Below are positions 8,001-16,940 of a stretch of DNA of 64,000 nucleotides, in pieces. The translations under genes and the position numbers were made by a program. How positions within the stretch are numbered: position 1 is the first letter of the stretch; every line of letters begins with the position of its first letter. The notes under the pieces are model-generated. The model searched no databases and had not been told where the DNA came from. It saw only the letters and a list, made by a program, of their open reading frames with translations. Origin of the DNA: an uncultured Latescibacterota bacterium (GTDB lineage: Bacteria; Latescibacterota; UBA2968); NCBI GenBank assembly GCA_958295785.1, contig OY282377.1, positions 324,394 to 388,393 of the forward strand, given 5' to 3'.

Positions 8001-8080
8001 GGCATCCATCCTCCTAAAAAGTCACTGGCCTGCGGCGTTGGCTACGCCTGTGCTTGCGCGTGCGCCGGAGTGACGAAAAT

Positions 8081-8107
8081 GGGCGAGCACGGGGGCATCG
8101 CCCCTAC
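8081..8107. repeat. Dispersed palindromic repeat (GTAGGGGCGATGCCCCCGTG family), copy 2
   Basis: GGGCGAGCACGGGGGCATCG followed by CCCCTAC is a reverse-oriented member of the repeat family. It lies between the dehydrogenase and the fucosidase genes. Confidence 0.75.
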
Positions 8108-8167
8108 ATACATCGCTCGTGTTTTTTGTTGATAAATTTCCATCTCGCGTCTCGCGTTTTACTCTTT

Positions 8168-9889
8168 CTATTTTCGCGTTAGGGTAATGGCTGAGAGGGA
8201 CAATCCGGCGCGGGATTTTTTGTCGATGGATTCGGCGCGGACTTCGATGGTATAAATCCCGGGGGTGTCGAGTTGAACATTGCCGATGATGGTCGCGGCT
8301 TCGGGGAAATACCGCGCTTTGGGGCTGTCGCTCCAGGCGTCGGGTGCGATGGTTTTGCGGAAGGTGCTGCCCGCAAGGTCGACGCGCACTTCGTGTCCCC
8401 CCGTCCATTCGCGTGCGCGGCGGAGTGCGCTGGTGTGGATGCGGATTTCAAACGCGCCGGGGTTGGAAATTTTGAAATCGCAATCAACCCAGTTGGACGT
8501 GCTGAACCAGTTTTCGATCACCCCGCTTTCGCCAATGCGAATTTGCGGTGCCGATTTGGGGGTGTGCAAATTGACCATGCTGGCGATCATCGCGACGCTG
8601 CCATCGGCTTGCTGGAGGGCGGTCTGATCGACTTCGGGCGCGCCATCGAGATCCAGAGCCACAACCGCGACATTGGGATCCGGGCAGGCGGGCAGGCGCA
8701 GTTCCAGCATGTCGCAGTCATTGTCGCGGGTTTGAGAAATTGCGATGCGTGCGCGTTCGTCGGCGAGCAAGGTCGCTTTTGTGACGCGGTTGTGCAGGCC
8801 GGGAAGCGCGAACCGCTCGCCGGGCCAGTGGGTAAAGAGCAAGTAGAGGCGGTTGCCTTTTTGCGTGATGCCGCCCCATGGAAATTCATGCGGATAGGGT
8901 GTGGCTTTTGTGCCGTAGATGGCTTCGCCGTTGGTTTTCATCCATCTGCCAATGGCGCGCAGGCGGTTGACACTCTGCTCGGGCACGCTACCGTCTGCCC
9001 GCGGGCCAATATTGAGCAGATAGTTGACGCCTTTGCTGACGAGATCGACGAGCAGATGGAGCAGGGTCTTGACGCTTTTCCAATTGTGATCGTCGGTTTT
9101 GTACCCCCACGTATCGTTGAGGGTGGCCGGCGTTTCCCAATACCCCTCAAGGCGGCCCGTGGGAATCTGGTTGTCGCCCAGGCTGCCGTAGTCCCCCACG
9201 CCATTGCCCACGCGCCCGCTTACGAGGCAGTCGGGTTGCAAGGTGTGAACGAGGCGGGAGAGGGCCTGGCTTTGTTCCAATGAAATGGATACGGGCGTGT
9301 CGAACCATATCAGGCCGATGGGGCCGTATTGCGTGAGCAACTCGCGCACTTGGGGCTTGACTTTGTTTTCGAGATAATAGGCGAAGTCTTTGGTGGCAGG
9401 GTCAAAGTCCCAGTCATTGCCCGAGGCATTGGGGGCGTGCCAGTCCTGATCTTGCGAGTAGTAAAAGCAGAGGCGAATGCCGTATTTTTCGCAGGCTTTG
9501 GACAGGGCAGCCATCGCGTCTTTGCCGTAAGGCGTGGCATCGACAATGTCGTAGGTGCTACACGGCGAGTCATACATGGCAAAGCCATCGTGGTGCTTGG
9601 CCGTGATGACGAGGTATTTCATCCCCGCATCTTGCGCGAGTTTGGCGATGGCATCGGCGTCGAATTTGACGGGGTTGAATTGCGAGGCGAGTTGTTCGTA
9701 TTCCGCGACTGGAATTTCTGCGCGCCGCATAATCCATTCGCCAATGCCCTCAATGGCCTTGCCTTTCCACTTGCCAGCGGGAATCGCGTACAGGCCCCAG
9801 TGGATGAACATGCCAAACCGCGCTTCTTCCCACCACGCAATGCGCTCGCGGTCGCGTTGGGTTTGTCGCGTCTTTGCTGCGGTATTCAT
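8168..9889 (-). CDS. Alpha-L-fucosidase, glycoside hydrolase family 29
   Basis: A 573-residue GH29 enzyme that hydrolyses alpha-L-fucosyl linkages by a retaining mechanism. The catalytic barrel occupies the first two-thirds: WWEEARFGMFIHWGLYAIPA, the substrate-contacting LVITAKHHDGFAMYDS and the nucleophile in IGLIWFDTP (Asp197). The C-terminal third looks like a beta-sandwich domain ending in a galactose-binding-like region (LDTPGIYTIEVRAESIDKKS). No signal peptide is evident, so the enzyme is probably cytoplasmic and acts on imported oligosaccharides. The AAAGGAG site before ATG supports the start. It sits with other sugar genes spread through the window. Confidence 0.95.
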   Translation of the reverse strand: MNTAAKTRQTQRDRERIAWWEEARFGMFIHWGLYAIPAGKWKGKAIEGIGEWIMRRAEIPVAEYEQLASQFNPVKFDADAIAKLAQDAGMKYLVITAKHHDGFAMYDSPCSTYDIVDATPYGKDAMAALSKACEKYGIRLCFYYSQDQDWHAPNASGNDWDFDPATKDFAYYLENKVKPQVRELLTQYGPIGLIWFDTPVSISLEQSQALSRLVHTLQPDCLVSGRVGNGVGDYGSLGDNQIPTGRLEGYWETPATLNDTWGYKTDDHNWKSVKTLLHLLVDLVSKGVNYLLNIGPRADGSVPEQSVNRLRAIGRWMKTNGEAIYGTKATPYPHEFPWGGITQKGNRLYLLFTHWPGERFALPGLHNRVTKATLLADERARIAISQTRDNDCDMLELRLPACPDPNVAVVALDLDGAPEVDQTALQQADGSVAMIASMVNLHTPKSAPQIRIGESGVIENWFSTSNWVDCDFKISNPGAFEIRIHTSALRRAREWTGGHEVRVDLAGSTFRKTIAPDAWSDSPKARYFPEAATIIGNVQLDTPGIYTIEVRAESIDKKSRAGLSLSAITLTRK

Positions 9890-10085
9890 AGAGACTCCTT
9901 TCGGTAAAGTTATCAGCGGTCAGCGGTCAGCAGTCAGCAAAACAAGGCGACTCACAGAGCGGCGGGGCTACACGCGAAGCACGATGTTAGCAAAGCTGAT
10001 CCCTGACTTTCAATTCTCCATCTCAATATCCGCGATTTTTCCGCGTGTGTCAAGCGGCCCCATCCAACTGCTCGAATGCCCGCGC

Positions 10086-10114
10086 TTGATTTTCCCCTTT
10101 GCTTAACCTATATT
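10086..10114 (+). promoter_or_regulatory. Sigma-70-like promoter of parAB
   Basis: TTGATT (10086-10091) and TATATT (10109-10114) are separated by 17 bp, 43 bp upstream of the parA start codon. Confidence 0.5.
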
Positions 10115-10156
10115 TTAGCGACCTCAATATCGCTGTGAATTTACGGGATTTTCGTT

Positions 10157-10918
10157 ATGTCTGCTCGCATCATTGCCATAGCCAATCAAAAAGGCGGCGT
10201 GGGCAAAACCACCACCGCTGTCAACTTGGCGGCGTGTTTGGCCGCTGCTGAAAAGAAAACCCTGCTGCTCGATTTAGACCCGCAAGCCAATGCGTCGAGC
10301 GGGTGCGGCATTTCTGTGGATGAAGAAACGCCCTGTGTGTACGAAGTGCTCCTCGAGGACGTGCCCTTGTCGCAAGTGACCTGCCAAAGCGAGTTGCCCT
10401 TTTTGGGCATCGCGCCCTCGCACATTCGGCTCACCGGTGCCGAAGTGGAAATGGTGTCTGTGATTTCGCGCGAACAACGCCTCAAAACCGCCCTTATGCA
10501 GGCGCGCAACATGTACGACTTCATCATCATCGACTGCCCGCCCTCGCTGGGGTTGCTCACGCTCAACGCGCTGACCGCCGCGGATTCCGTGCTCATTCCC
10601 ATCCAATGCGAGTACTACGCGCTCGAGGGATTGAGCAAATTGCTCAACACCTTGCGCCTCGTGCAACAACACCTCAACCACCACCTCACCATCGAAGGCG
10701 TTCTGCTCACCATGTACGATGGCCGCCTCAATTTGTCGCGCCAAGTGGCCGAAGAAACCAAATCGCACTTTGGCGGCCGCGTCTATAACACCATGATCAA
10801 CCGCAACGTCAAACTCGGCGAAGCCCCGAGTTTTGGCAAACCCATCATCCTCTACGATATTCTATCGGCCGGCGCGCAGAATTACATGAGCTTGGCCGGG
10901 GAGGTCATCAATGGCTAA
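10157..10918 (+). CDS. parA: Chromosome-partitioning ATPase ParA/Soj
   Basis: A 253-residue deviant-Walker ParA ATPase. [20 protein letters not shown] carries the deviant Walker A motif, [14 protein letters not shown] the A' motif, and [18 protein letters not shown] the Walker B region. With ParB it segregates the chromosome origin region. It has no N-terminal HTH, as expected for the chromosomal (Soj) type. The stop overlaps the parB start by eight bases, giving a coupled two-gene operon. No canonical 16-bp parS site was spotted in the window. Confidence 0.96.
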   Translation: MSARIIAIANQKGGVGKTTTAVNLAACLAAAEKKTLLLDLDPQANASSGCGISVDEETPCVYEVLLEDVPLSQVTCQSELPFLGIAPSHIRLTGAEVEMVSVISREQRLKTALMQARNMYDFIIIDCPPSLGLLTLNALTAADSVLIPIQCEYYALEGLSKLLNTLRLVQQHLNHHLTIEGVLLTMYDGRLNLSRQVAEETKSHFGGRVYNTMINRNVKLGEAPSFGKPIILYDILSAGAQNYMSLAGEVING

Positions 10919-11801
10919 ACGCAATGCCCTCGGCAAGGGCCTAGGTGCCCTCATTCCCGGCGCTGCGGACATCTCCATCTCGGAGAGCCATCCGTCGCAC
11001 TCGGATCAGAGCCATCGGCAAATCGTGGAAATCCCCCTCGATGAGATCGAACCGAATCCGCATCAACCGCGCGCGGATTTCGACCCCAAAGCCGTGAGCG
11101 AATTGGCGCAATCAATTCGGGAAAAGGGCATCCTCCAGCCCGTTGCCGTGCGCCGGTTTGGAGCGGGCTATCAATTGATCGCGGGCGAGCGGCGTTTTCG
11201 CGCTGCGCGCCAGGCCGAGTGCGCGGTCATCCCCGCGATAGTGATGGAGGTGGGGACGGACCAAGAAATGATGGAACTCTCGCTGATCGAAAACATCCAA
11301 CGGGAAAACCTCAACCCCATTGAAGAAGCCAAAGCCTATCGCATGCTCATCGACGAATGTTTTCTCACGCAGGACGAGGTGGCACAGCGCGTGGGCAAAG
11401 ACCGCTCCACCATTGCCAACACCTTGCGCCTTCTCGCATTGGCGCCCGAAGTCCTCGATGCCCTGCAAGCCGGGCAGATATCCGCAGGTCACGCCCGCAC
11501 CTTGTTGGGCCTTGACAATGCGGATCAGCAGATTGCGTTGTGCCAGCAGATCATCGCACAGGGGATATCTGTTCGCCGCACAGAAGCCCTCGTCAAAGCC
11601 CTCAAAACAGACGCGAATCAAAAAAAATCCACGTCGCGCAAAGACCCCAATCTGCTTTCGCTCGAAGAAGACCTCCAGCGTTATTTTGGCACGTCGGTCA
11701 ACATCAACCGCAGAGGGGCGAAGGGCAAAATCGAAATCGAATTTTACAGCAACGACGACCTCAACCGGGTGCTGGAGTTGTTGCGAAATGAGGGGTATTA
11801 A
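10911..11801 (+). CDS. parB: Chromosome-partitioning protein ParB/Spo0J
   Basis: A 296-residue ParB. The N-terminus [17 protein letters not shown] is the usual ParA-contacting peptide; the CTP-binding ParB/sulfiredoxin domain contains NPHQPR and the GERRFRAA motif (about residues 82-100), followed by the [17 protein letters not shown] segment and the [26 protein letters not shown]. The C-terminal dimerisation domain ends [16 protein letters not shown]. It follows parA with an eight-base overlap. Confidence 0.96.
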   Translation: MAKRNALGKGLGALIPGAADISISESHPSHSDQSHRQIVEIPLDEIEPNPHQPRADFDPKAVSELAQSIREKGILQPVAVRRFGAGYQLIAGERRFRAARQAECAVIPAIVMEVGTDQEMMELSLIENIQRENLNPIEEAKAYRMLIDECFLTQDEVAQRVGKDRSTIANTLRLLALAPEVLDALQAGQISAGHARTLLGLDNADQQIALCQQIIAQGISVRRTEALVKALKTDANQKKSTSRKDPNLLSLEEDLQRYFGTSVNINRRGAKGKIEIEFYSNDDLNRVLELLRNEGY

Positions 11802-11816
11802 AAGAAAGGAAATGTC

Positions 11817-12005
11817 GTGGTAGCGACTGCCCAAAGCGTTTCGATTTACGGGATACGCAAAGCGGGTGACAAGGTCATCTTAGAGCCGCTGAAAAAACGC
11901 GCTTGGCCGGATGGGTTTTGGGATATTTTTGTTGCGGATCCAAATTTTGAAATCCTACAACCGCTACCCCAAAAACCAGTTGTTTTAGCTGATCGAGAGG
12001 CATAG
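11817..12005 (+). pseudogene. Degenerate VapB/AbrB-type antitoxin remnant
   Basis: The 62-codon frame encodes KAGDKVILEPLKKRAWPDGF and a tail LPQKPVVLADREA that resemble the second half of VapB-type antitoxins. The N-terminal AbrB DNA-binding core (the RLPKEF-type segment) is missing, and the best ribosome-binding site (AAAGGA) points to an ATG at 11812 whose frame stops after three codons. An internal deletion plus frameshift explains this. No VapC PIN toxin follows; the next gene starts 10 bp downstream and may simply share the transcript. Confidence 0.5.
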
Positions 12006-12014
12006 GAGTTTTGT

Positions 12015-13769
12015 ATGAGATACCTATTTTTTGTCGTATTGATCCTCGGTTGCGCGACCCCCGAACCGCCCCAATCGGTGGATATTGTCGTCGATGATTT
12101 CGGGCTGTATGACCAGCGGGGCGATTTTCACACGCTTTATGAACACGCAGACGCTTCGGCTATTGTCTTGTTCGTGCAGGGCAATGGCTGCCCAATTGTT
12201 CGCAATGGGGTGCATGCCCTCAACGCAATACGCGATGAGTACGCGCCCAAAGGCGTGCAATTTTTCATGCTCAACGCCAATTTGCAAGACGACCGCGAAA
12301 GCATCCGCCAAGAAGCCGATGCGTTCTCTATTGACTATCCCATCCTCGTTGACGAAACCCAACTCGTCGCCGAATCGCTCGATTTGCGCCGCACGGCCGA
12401 GGCCCTCGTGATCGATCCCAAGACGTGGCGCGTGCGCTACCGGGGGCCGATTGATGATCGCCTGCATTACGAAGCGCAAAAGCCCAGCGCGTCCGCGCAC
12501 CATCTCGCCGATGCCCTCCGCGCCCACCTCGCGGGCAGGGACGTGGCCCGCAGTGCCATCGCGTCGCCCGGTTGCCTCATCGCCCTGCCCGGCAAAGACG
12601 AGGCGCGACACAAACGGATTTCCTACGCCCGAGAGGTCGCGCCCATTTTGCAACGCAAATGCGTGCCCTGTCACCAACCCGGCGGCGTCGCTCCTTTTGA
12701 CATGACCGATTACAAAGAAGTCGCGGGCTGGTCGCCGATGATGCGCGAAGTGGTGCGAACCCGCCGCATGCCCCCTTGGCATGCCGATCCGCACGTCGGC
12801 ACATTTGGCAATGACCTGTCGCTCACGGTGCGAGAAACACAAACCCTCGTCCATTGGATCGAAGCCGGCGCGCCGCGCGGAGAAGGCGGCGATCCCCTCG
12901 CTGAAACCCCCACGCAAGCCACCACTTGGGCGTATGGCGAACCCGATTTGGTCATCCCATTGGAACGCCAAGAAATCCCCGCAACCGGCATTGTCGATTA
13001 CCGCTATCTCAAATTAAAAGTGCCCATCGACCGCGATGTGTGGGTGCGCGGCACGGAATTTTTGCCGGGCAATCGCGCGGCGATGCACCATGCCCTCATG
13101 CGGGTGATCTATCCCAAAAGCCACAAAATGAAAACCGCGAAAAATCGCTGGTTAGACGGCATTTTTGCCGTGTATGTACCGGGCATGGACGGCGTGATGT
13201 TGCCCGAGGGCACGGCGCGGTTGTTGCCCGTGGGGAGCAAAATCCAGTTTCAAGTCCACTATACGACCACGGGACGCGCCGAAGTGGATGAGAGCAAACT
13301 GGGGTTGTACTTCACCGACTCACAAAACCTGCGCGAAAACATCGTGGTCGGGCCTGCCAATACGAAAATCAAAATCCCGCCCCATGCCCATGCCCACCGA
13401 GATTCATCTGTCAAAGTCTTTGAAAAAGACGTCACGCTCTACGGCCTCTTTCCCCACATGCACTTTCGCGGCGCGGGCTTCCGCTATGTGGCCCACTATC
13501 CGGATGGCAGCCGCGAGACCCTCCTCTCCGTGCCGAATTACACGTTTAACTGGCAGCGGTTTTACACGCTTTCAACCCCCAAATTCCTTCCGGGCGGCAC
13601 GCGCGTGGTCAGCCATGCGGTCTTTGACAACTCGGCGAAAAACAAATTGAACCCGGATCCCTCTGCAACGGTCCGCTGGGGCGAGCAGAGTTTTGACGAA
13701 ATGCTGATTGGCTACATGAGCATGACCGAGGGCAGAGGGAAACAACTTTTTTCCGCTGTGGACGAATAA
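12015..13769 (+). CDS. Lipoprotein fusing redoxin, c-type cytochrome and copper monooxygenase-like domains
   Basis: A 584-residue secreted lipoprotein. A lipobox LILGC (Cys13) ends the signal peptide. Residues ~25-175 form an AhpC/redoxin-like domain (VLFVQGNGCPIVRNG, with a single cysteine). A haem c motif CVPCH with REVAPILQRKC lies at about 210-222. The C-terminal half (HHALMRVIY, LFPHMHFRGAGF) resembles the two copper sites of PHM-like ascorbate-dependent monooxygenases. The MPPWHADPHVG linker is typical of such fusions in Planctomycetes-type genomes. The likely site is the periplasm. Substrate is unknown. An ATAGGAG site supports the start. Confidence 0.82.
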   Translation: MRYLFFVVLILGCATPEPPQSVDIVVDDFGLYDQRGDFHTLYEHADASAIVLFVQGNGCPIVRNGVHALNAIRDEYAPKGVQFFMLNANLQDDRESIRQEADAFSIDYPILVDETQLVAESLDLRRTAEALVIDPKTWRVRYRGPIDDRLHYEAQKPSASAHHLADALRAHLAGRDVARSAIASPGCLIALPGKDEARHKRISYAREVAPILQRKCVPCHQPGGVAPFDMTDYKEVAGWSPMMREVVRTRRMPPWHADPHVGTFGNDLSLTVRETQTLVHWIEAGAPRGEGGDPLAETPTQATTWAYGEPDLVIPLERQEIPATGIVDYRYLKLKVPIDRDVWVRGTEFLPGNRAAMHHALMRVIYPKSHKMKTAKNRWLDGIFAVYVPGMDGVMLPEGTARLLPVGSKIQFQVHYTTTGRAEVDESKLGLYFTDSQNLRENIVVGPANTKIKIPPHAHAHRDSSVKVFEKDVTLYGLFPHMHFRGAGFRYVAHYPDGSRETLLSVPNYTFNWQRFYTLSTPKFLPGGTRVVSHAVFDNSAKNKLNPDPSATVRWGEQSFDEMLIGYMSMTEGRGKQLFSAVDE

Positions 13770-13790
13770 CCTACGCGGGGCATTGGCATT

Positions 13791-14945
13791 ATGATGATCA
13801 AGCGTCTTGTCGTCAAAAACTGGCGCAATTTTCGGCACATCGATGTTCGGTTGCGCGAACGTCAGTTTATCGTAGGGGCGAATGCGTCTGGCAAATCCAA
13901 TCTCCTCGACATTTTTCGCTTTCTCCGAGATGTTGTAAAGGCCGAAGGGGGAGGATTGCAAAAAGCGGTCAAAGACCGCGGAGGCGTGTCTAAAATCAGG
14001 AATTTGGCGGCGCGGCAAGATCCGGAAATTGCAATTGAAATTCACCTCGCGGACAACGCAGAATCTCCTGACGCATGGCACTATGCAATCGGGATTCGCC
14101 AGGAACCTCGGGGGTATCGCCAGACCTATCTCACTTATGAACGCTTGTGGAAAGACGGGCAACAGATTCTCGATAGACCAGATGCAGATGACGAAGTGGA
14201 CCGGGATCGGCTCACGCAGACCTTTCTCGAGCAAATCAATGTCAATGCGGATTTTCGTGAACTCGTCCGTTTTTTTCAAGCCATTACCTATTTGCATCTG
14301 GTGCCCCAACTTTTGCGATTTGCCGATTCGATTCAGGGAAGGGTTGTCGAAGATGATCCCTTTGGGCAAGGATTTTTGGAAAGGATTGCCAGAGTCACGG
14401 AAAGGACGCGCCGCGCGCGCCTGCAAAAAATTGAACAAGCCCTCCAAATTGCCGTGCCTCAACTCGAGCAATTGGAATTTATTCGCGATGAAATCACGGG
14501 GCGGCCCCATTTGCAGGCTCTTTATTCCCACTGGCGTCCGAATGCGGGTTTGCAACGAGAAGATCAATTCTCCGACGGGACGCTCCGGCTTATGGGCTTG
14601 TTGTGGTCTCTCCTCGACACCGATTCCGTGCTCTTATTGGAAGAGCCCGAGTTGTCATTGAATGCGGGCATTGTCTCTCAACTCGCACCTTTTATTTCTC
14701 GAATGCAAAGAAGCAGACGCCCACAAGTTTTTGTGAGCACACACAGCGATGCACTGCTTACAGAACAGGGTATTGATGGCAGAGAAGTCCTTTTGCTCGC
14801 GCCAGCGAGAGAGGGCACAGAAGCAAAAATAGCCTCTGATATCGATGCCGTACGGACGCTTCTCGCATCTGGCTTTACGGTCGGTGAAGCCGTACTGCCG
14901 AGAACCCGCCCTGAACATGCCGAACAGTTGAGTTTATTGGAATGA
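13791..14945 (+). CDS. AAA/ABC-type ATPase (AAA_21-like), third ATPase-effector pair
   Basis: A 384-residue ATPase beginning IKRLVVKNWRNFRHIDVRLR, with Walker A GANASGKSN (29-37), the signature-like FSDGTLRLMGLLWSLL and Walker B VLLLEEPELSLNAG. The switch region is VFVSTHSDALLTEQGID. It is of the same broad class as the ATPase at 3680-4780 but clearly divergent from it. It follows the redoxin lipoprotein gene by 21 bp and shares an ATGA overlap with the next gene. Its role is inferred as the sensor/NTPase of a defence-type module. Confidence 0.87.
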   Translation: MMIKRLVVKNWRNFRHIDVRLRERQFIVGANASGKSNLLDIFRFLRDVVKAEGGGLQKAVKDRGGVSKIRNLAARQDPEIAIEIHLADNAESPDAWHYAIGIRQEPRGYRQTYLTYERLWKDGQQILDRPDADDEVDRDRLTQTFLEQINVNADFRELVRFFQAITYLHLVPQLLRFADSIQGRVVEDDPFGQGFLERIARVTERTRRARLQKIEQALQIAVPQLEQLEFIRDEITGRPHLQALYSHWRPNAGLQREDQFSDGTLRLMGLLWSLLDTDSVLLLEEPELSLNAGIVSQLAPFISRMQRSRRPQVFVSTHSDALLTEQGIDGREVLLLAPAREGTEAKIASDIDAVRTLLASGFTVGEAVLPRTRPEHAEQLSLLE

Positions 14946-15547
14946 AATCAAAATTCTTCATCCTCGCTGTTGAGGATATACTCAGCGATGCGGTTTCGAC
15001 TAAAATTCTCGAATACTTCGGTCTCGAAATCGCGCAGAGAATAGGATATAAAGGAAATACTTATCTCCGACAAAAATCCCCCAGCCTCAACCACACGGCT
15101 AGGGGATTTTACAATGTCTTTCTGTTGACAGATTTAGATTCTCCCCAAAATTGTCCGTCAAAACTCATTCAATCTTGGGTTGGATCACCTCTAAATGCTG
15201 GATTTCTTTTTCGCGTTGCAGTCGTGGAAATCGAATCGTGGATTATGGCAGATCGCAGGGGCATCGCCAAATTTCTGTCGATCTCCCTCCATCGCATTCC
15301 ACAGCATTCAGACAAAATAGAAAATCCCAAAGAGTTTCTCGTTTCCCGTGCGCGAAGGAGTAGAAAGACAAAATTAAGGCGCGAATTGGTTCCTGCACCG
15401 AGCGCGACAACCGCAAAAGTAGGCCCCGGATTTAATGCGCGTTTTACCGAGTTTGTGCGCGATTACTGGGATTTGGAACGCGCTGCTTCAGTATCTGTCA
15501 GTTTGAAAAGGACATTGGATCGCATCCGCAGTTTGTACCCCGTCTGA
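14942..15547 (+). CDS. TOPRIM-like (DUF4276/DUF4435-type) effector
   Basis: A 201-residue protein beginning FFILAVEDILSDAVSTKIL (glutamate of a TOPRIM-like first motif), then FLLTDLDSPQNCP (a D-x-D motif) and VAVVEIESWIMADRRGIAKF, which matches the E-x-E-x-W-x-x-AD segment seen in DUF4276-like proteins. The C-terminal half is basic (SRARRSRKTKLRRE). It starts inside the ATPase stop (ATGA), so the two are co-translated. It ends four bases from the convergent Gfo/Idh gene, so the module is tightly packed between housekeeping genes. Family placement is by motif only. Confidence 0.7.
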   Translation: MKSKFFILAVEDILSDAVSTKILEYFGLEIAQRIGYKGNTYLRQKSPSLNHTARGFYNVFLLTDLDSPQNCPSKLIQSWVGSPLNAGFLFRVAVVEIESWIMADRRGIAKFLSISLHRIPQHSDKIENPKEFLVSRARRSRKTKLRRELVPAPSATTAKVGPGFNARFTEFVRDYWDLERAASVSVSLKRTLDRIRSLYPV

Positions 15548-15550
15548 GTT

Positions 15551-16792
15551 TCAAGTGTCTATCCCCAGCGCGTCATCGATCTCTGCTTGATAGGCATACA
15601 CCTCCCCGCGCTCGATTTCTGTTGCTGTCACCGTGCGTCCTGCACGCGCAGATTCGCAGATCGCATAGATGGCTGCGACGTCTTTCATCCCCTCTGTGCC
15701 ATTGACCTCAATGGGATCGCCGTTTAAGACCGCACGGGCCAATTCCCATTGTTCATAAGCGATCAATTTCCAATCCACCGCTCGATCACCCGCGCTGTTC
15801 TCGGTGGGGAAAAAGTGGTCTAAGAGCGGATGCAATTCAAAATCGTCAATGGCGTCTAAAATCGCATCCTGATCTCGCACCGCGCCATCTGCCGATTGCC
15901 AAATCGCCTGACTTCCGCGATTGCCAAAACTCTGCAAGCACCCCTTGTCGCCCAAAATCAACTGATTGCGACACGCGCCGTGCCCACCAATGCCCATCAT
16001 AAAACTCACTGTCACACCGCTCTCCATCTTCATCATCGCCATTGCCGTGTCTTCTGCTGTCGCGGGCACTTCGCTGGACATTGCGCGAAATCGCCGCTGG
16101 TAAAATGCGTATTGATCGCGGATGGCCCGCTGTTTTTTTCGCACGGGTTCCACCAAGCGCGCATCGCCATACACCTCGACCACATCGCCGAGTTGGTATC
16201 GGATCAGATCCGCATAATGCACGCCCATGTCGAGCAATGGCCCGCCGCGGTCTTTCAAATGCCGCCACGGGGTGATAAAAATTTCATTGCCTCCGCGCAC
16301 CGCGTGGAGCATCGCCATATACGGCGTTCCAATGCGCCCGGTGTCCAGCAAATGCCGCGTTAAGCGGGCCGAGGGATCGCGCCGATAGTTTTCCGCGACG
16401 GATAGTTTTCGCCCGTTGCGCTCGCCCGCTGCGATCATGGCGTGACACGCTTTCACGGAAATGGCCATGGGCTTTTCAACCAGCACATGCAATCCCATGT
16501 CCAATGCCTGACAAACCACTGTGTGATGCACCGATGGATCGGTGACCACATCGACCGCCATCAAATCCGGGATGGCTTGCACCATCGCTTCCATAGATGT
16601 GAACACAGGCGGTTTTGCACCGAGCAATTGCTCGGCTTCTCGCGCGGCGAGTTCTGCGTGATCGCGGTTGAGATCGCACAGGGCGCACAACGCAATGTTG
16701 TTAAATGGCGTTCGCGCCAGTTCGCGCAGCCCATACAAATGGCGCGTTCCCATGCCGCCGCAACCGATCAGCGCGAGTTTGAGTTTGTCCAT
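15551..16792 (-). CDS. Gfo/Idh/MocA-family NAD(P)-dependent oxidoreductase
   Basis: A 413-residue sugar or inositol-type dehydrogenase. The N-terminal Rossmann fold starts LALIGCGGMGTRHLYGL, the middle shows GLHVLVEKPMAISVKACHAMI (the EKP motif with catalytic lysine), and the C-terminal alpha/beta domain contains the GGPLLDMGVHYADLIRYQLG signature. The start at 16792 has an AAAGGAG site; the longer frame to 16861 is not supported. Substrate is unknown. It belongs with the other carbohydrate-catabolic genes of the window. Confidence 0.93.
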   Translation of the reverse strand: MDKLKLALIGCGGMGTRHLYGLRELARTPFNNIALCALCDLNRDHAELAAREAEQLLGAKPPVFTSMEAMVQAIPDLMAVDVVTDPSVHHTVVCQALDMGLHVLVEKPMAISVKACHAMIAAGERNGRKLSVAENYRRDPSARLTRHLLDTGRIGTPYMAMLHAVRGGNEIFITPWRHLKDRGGPLLDMGVHYADLIRYQLGDVVEVYGDARLVEPVRKKQRAIRDQYAFYQRRFRAMSSEVPATAEDTAMAMMKMESGVTVSFMMGIGGHGACRNQLILGDKGCLQSFGNRGSQAIWQSADGAVRDQDAILDAIDDFELHPLLDHFFPTENSAGDRAVDWKLIAYEQWELARAVLNGDPIEVNGTEGMKDVAAIYAICESARAGRTVTATEIERGEVYAYQAEIDDALGIDT

Positions 16793-16940
16793 GTTTTTCT
16801 CCTTTGAGTCGCGTAAAGTGGCGTGCTCTACAAAGGTGACGCTTGCACAACGGAATTTCAAGTGATATAATTTGGGGCGCGGTTGGGTTTTTCAACTTTT
16901 TGTGAAGGATACCATAGATCCCACACCCTCTGGAGCGCGT

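Noticed and set aside
8019-8060. Gene start in the GC-rich stretch before the dehydrogenase
   Set aside because: The GGCTACGCCTGTGC-type string also occurs at 39548 in MITE-like family 1 and looks like a repeat fragment, not coding sequence.
10000-12000. parS centromere site near parAB
   Set aside because: I looked for the 16-bp palindrome related to TGTTTCACGTGAAACA and saw no acceptable match.
12006-12100. VapC toxin partner for the VapB remnant
   Set aside because: The next gene encodes a redoxin/cytochrome lipoprotein; no PIN-domain frame is present in the neighbourhood.
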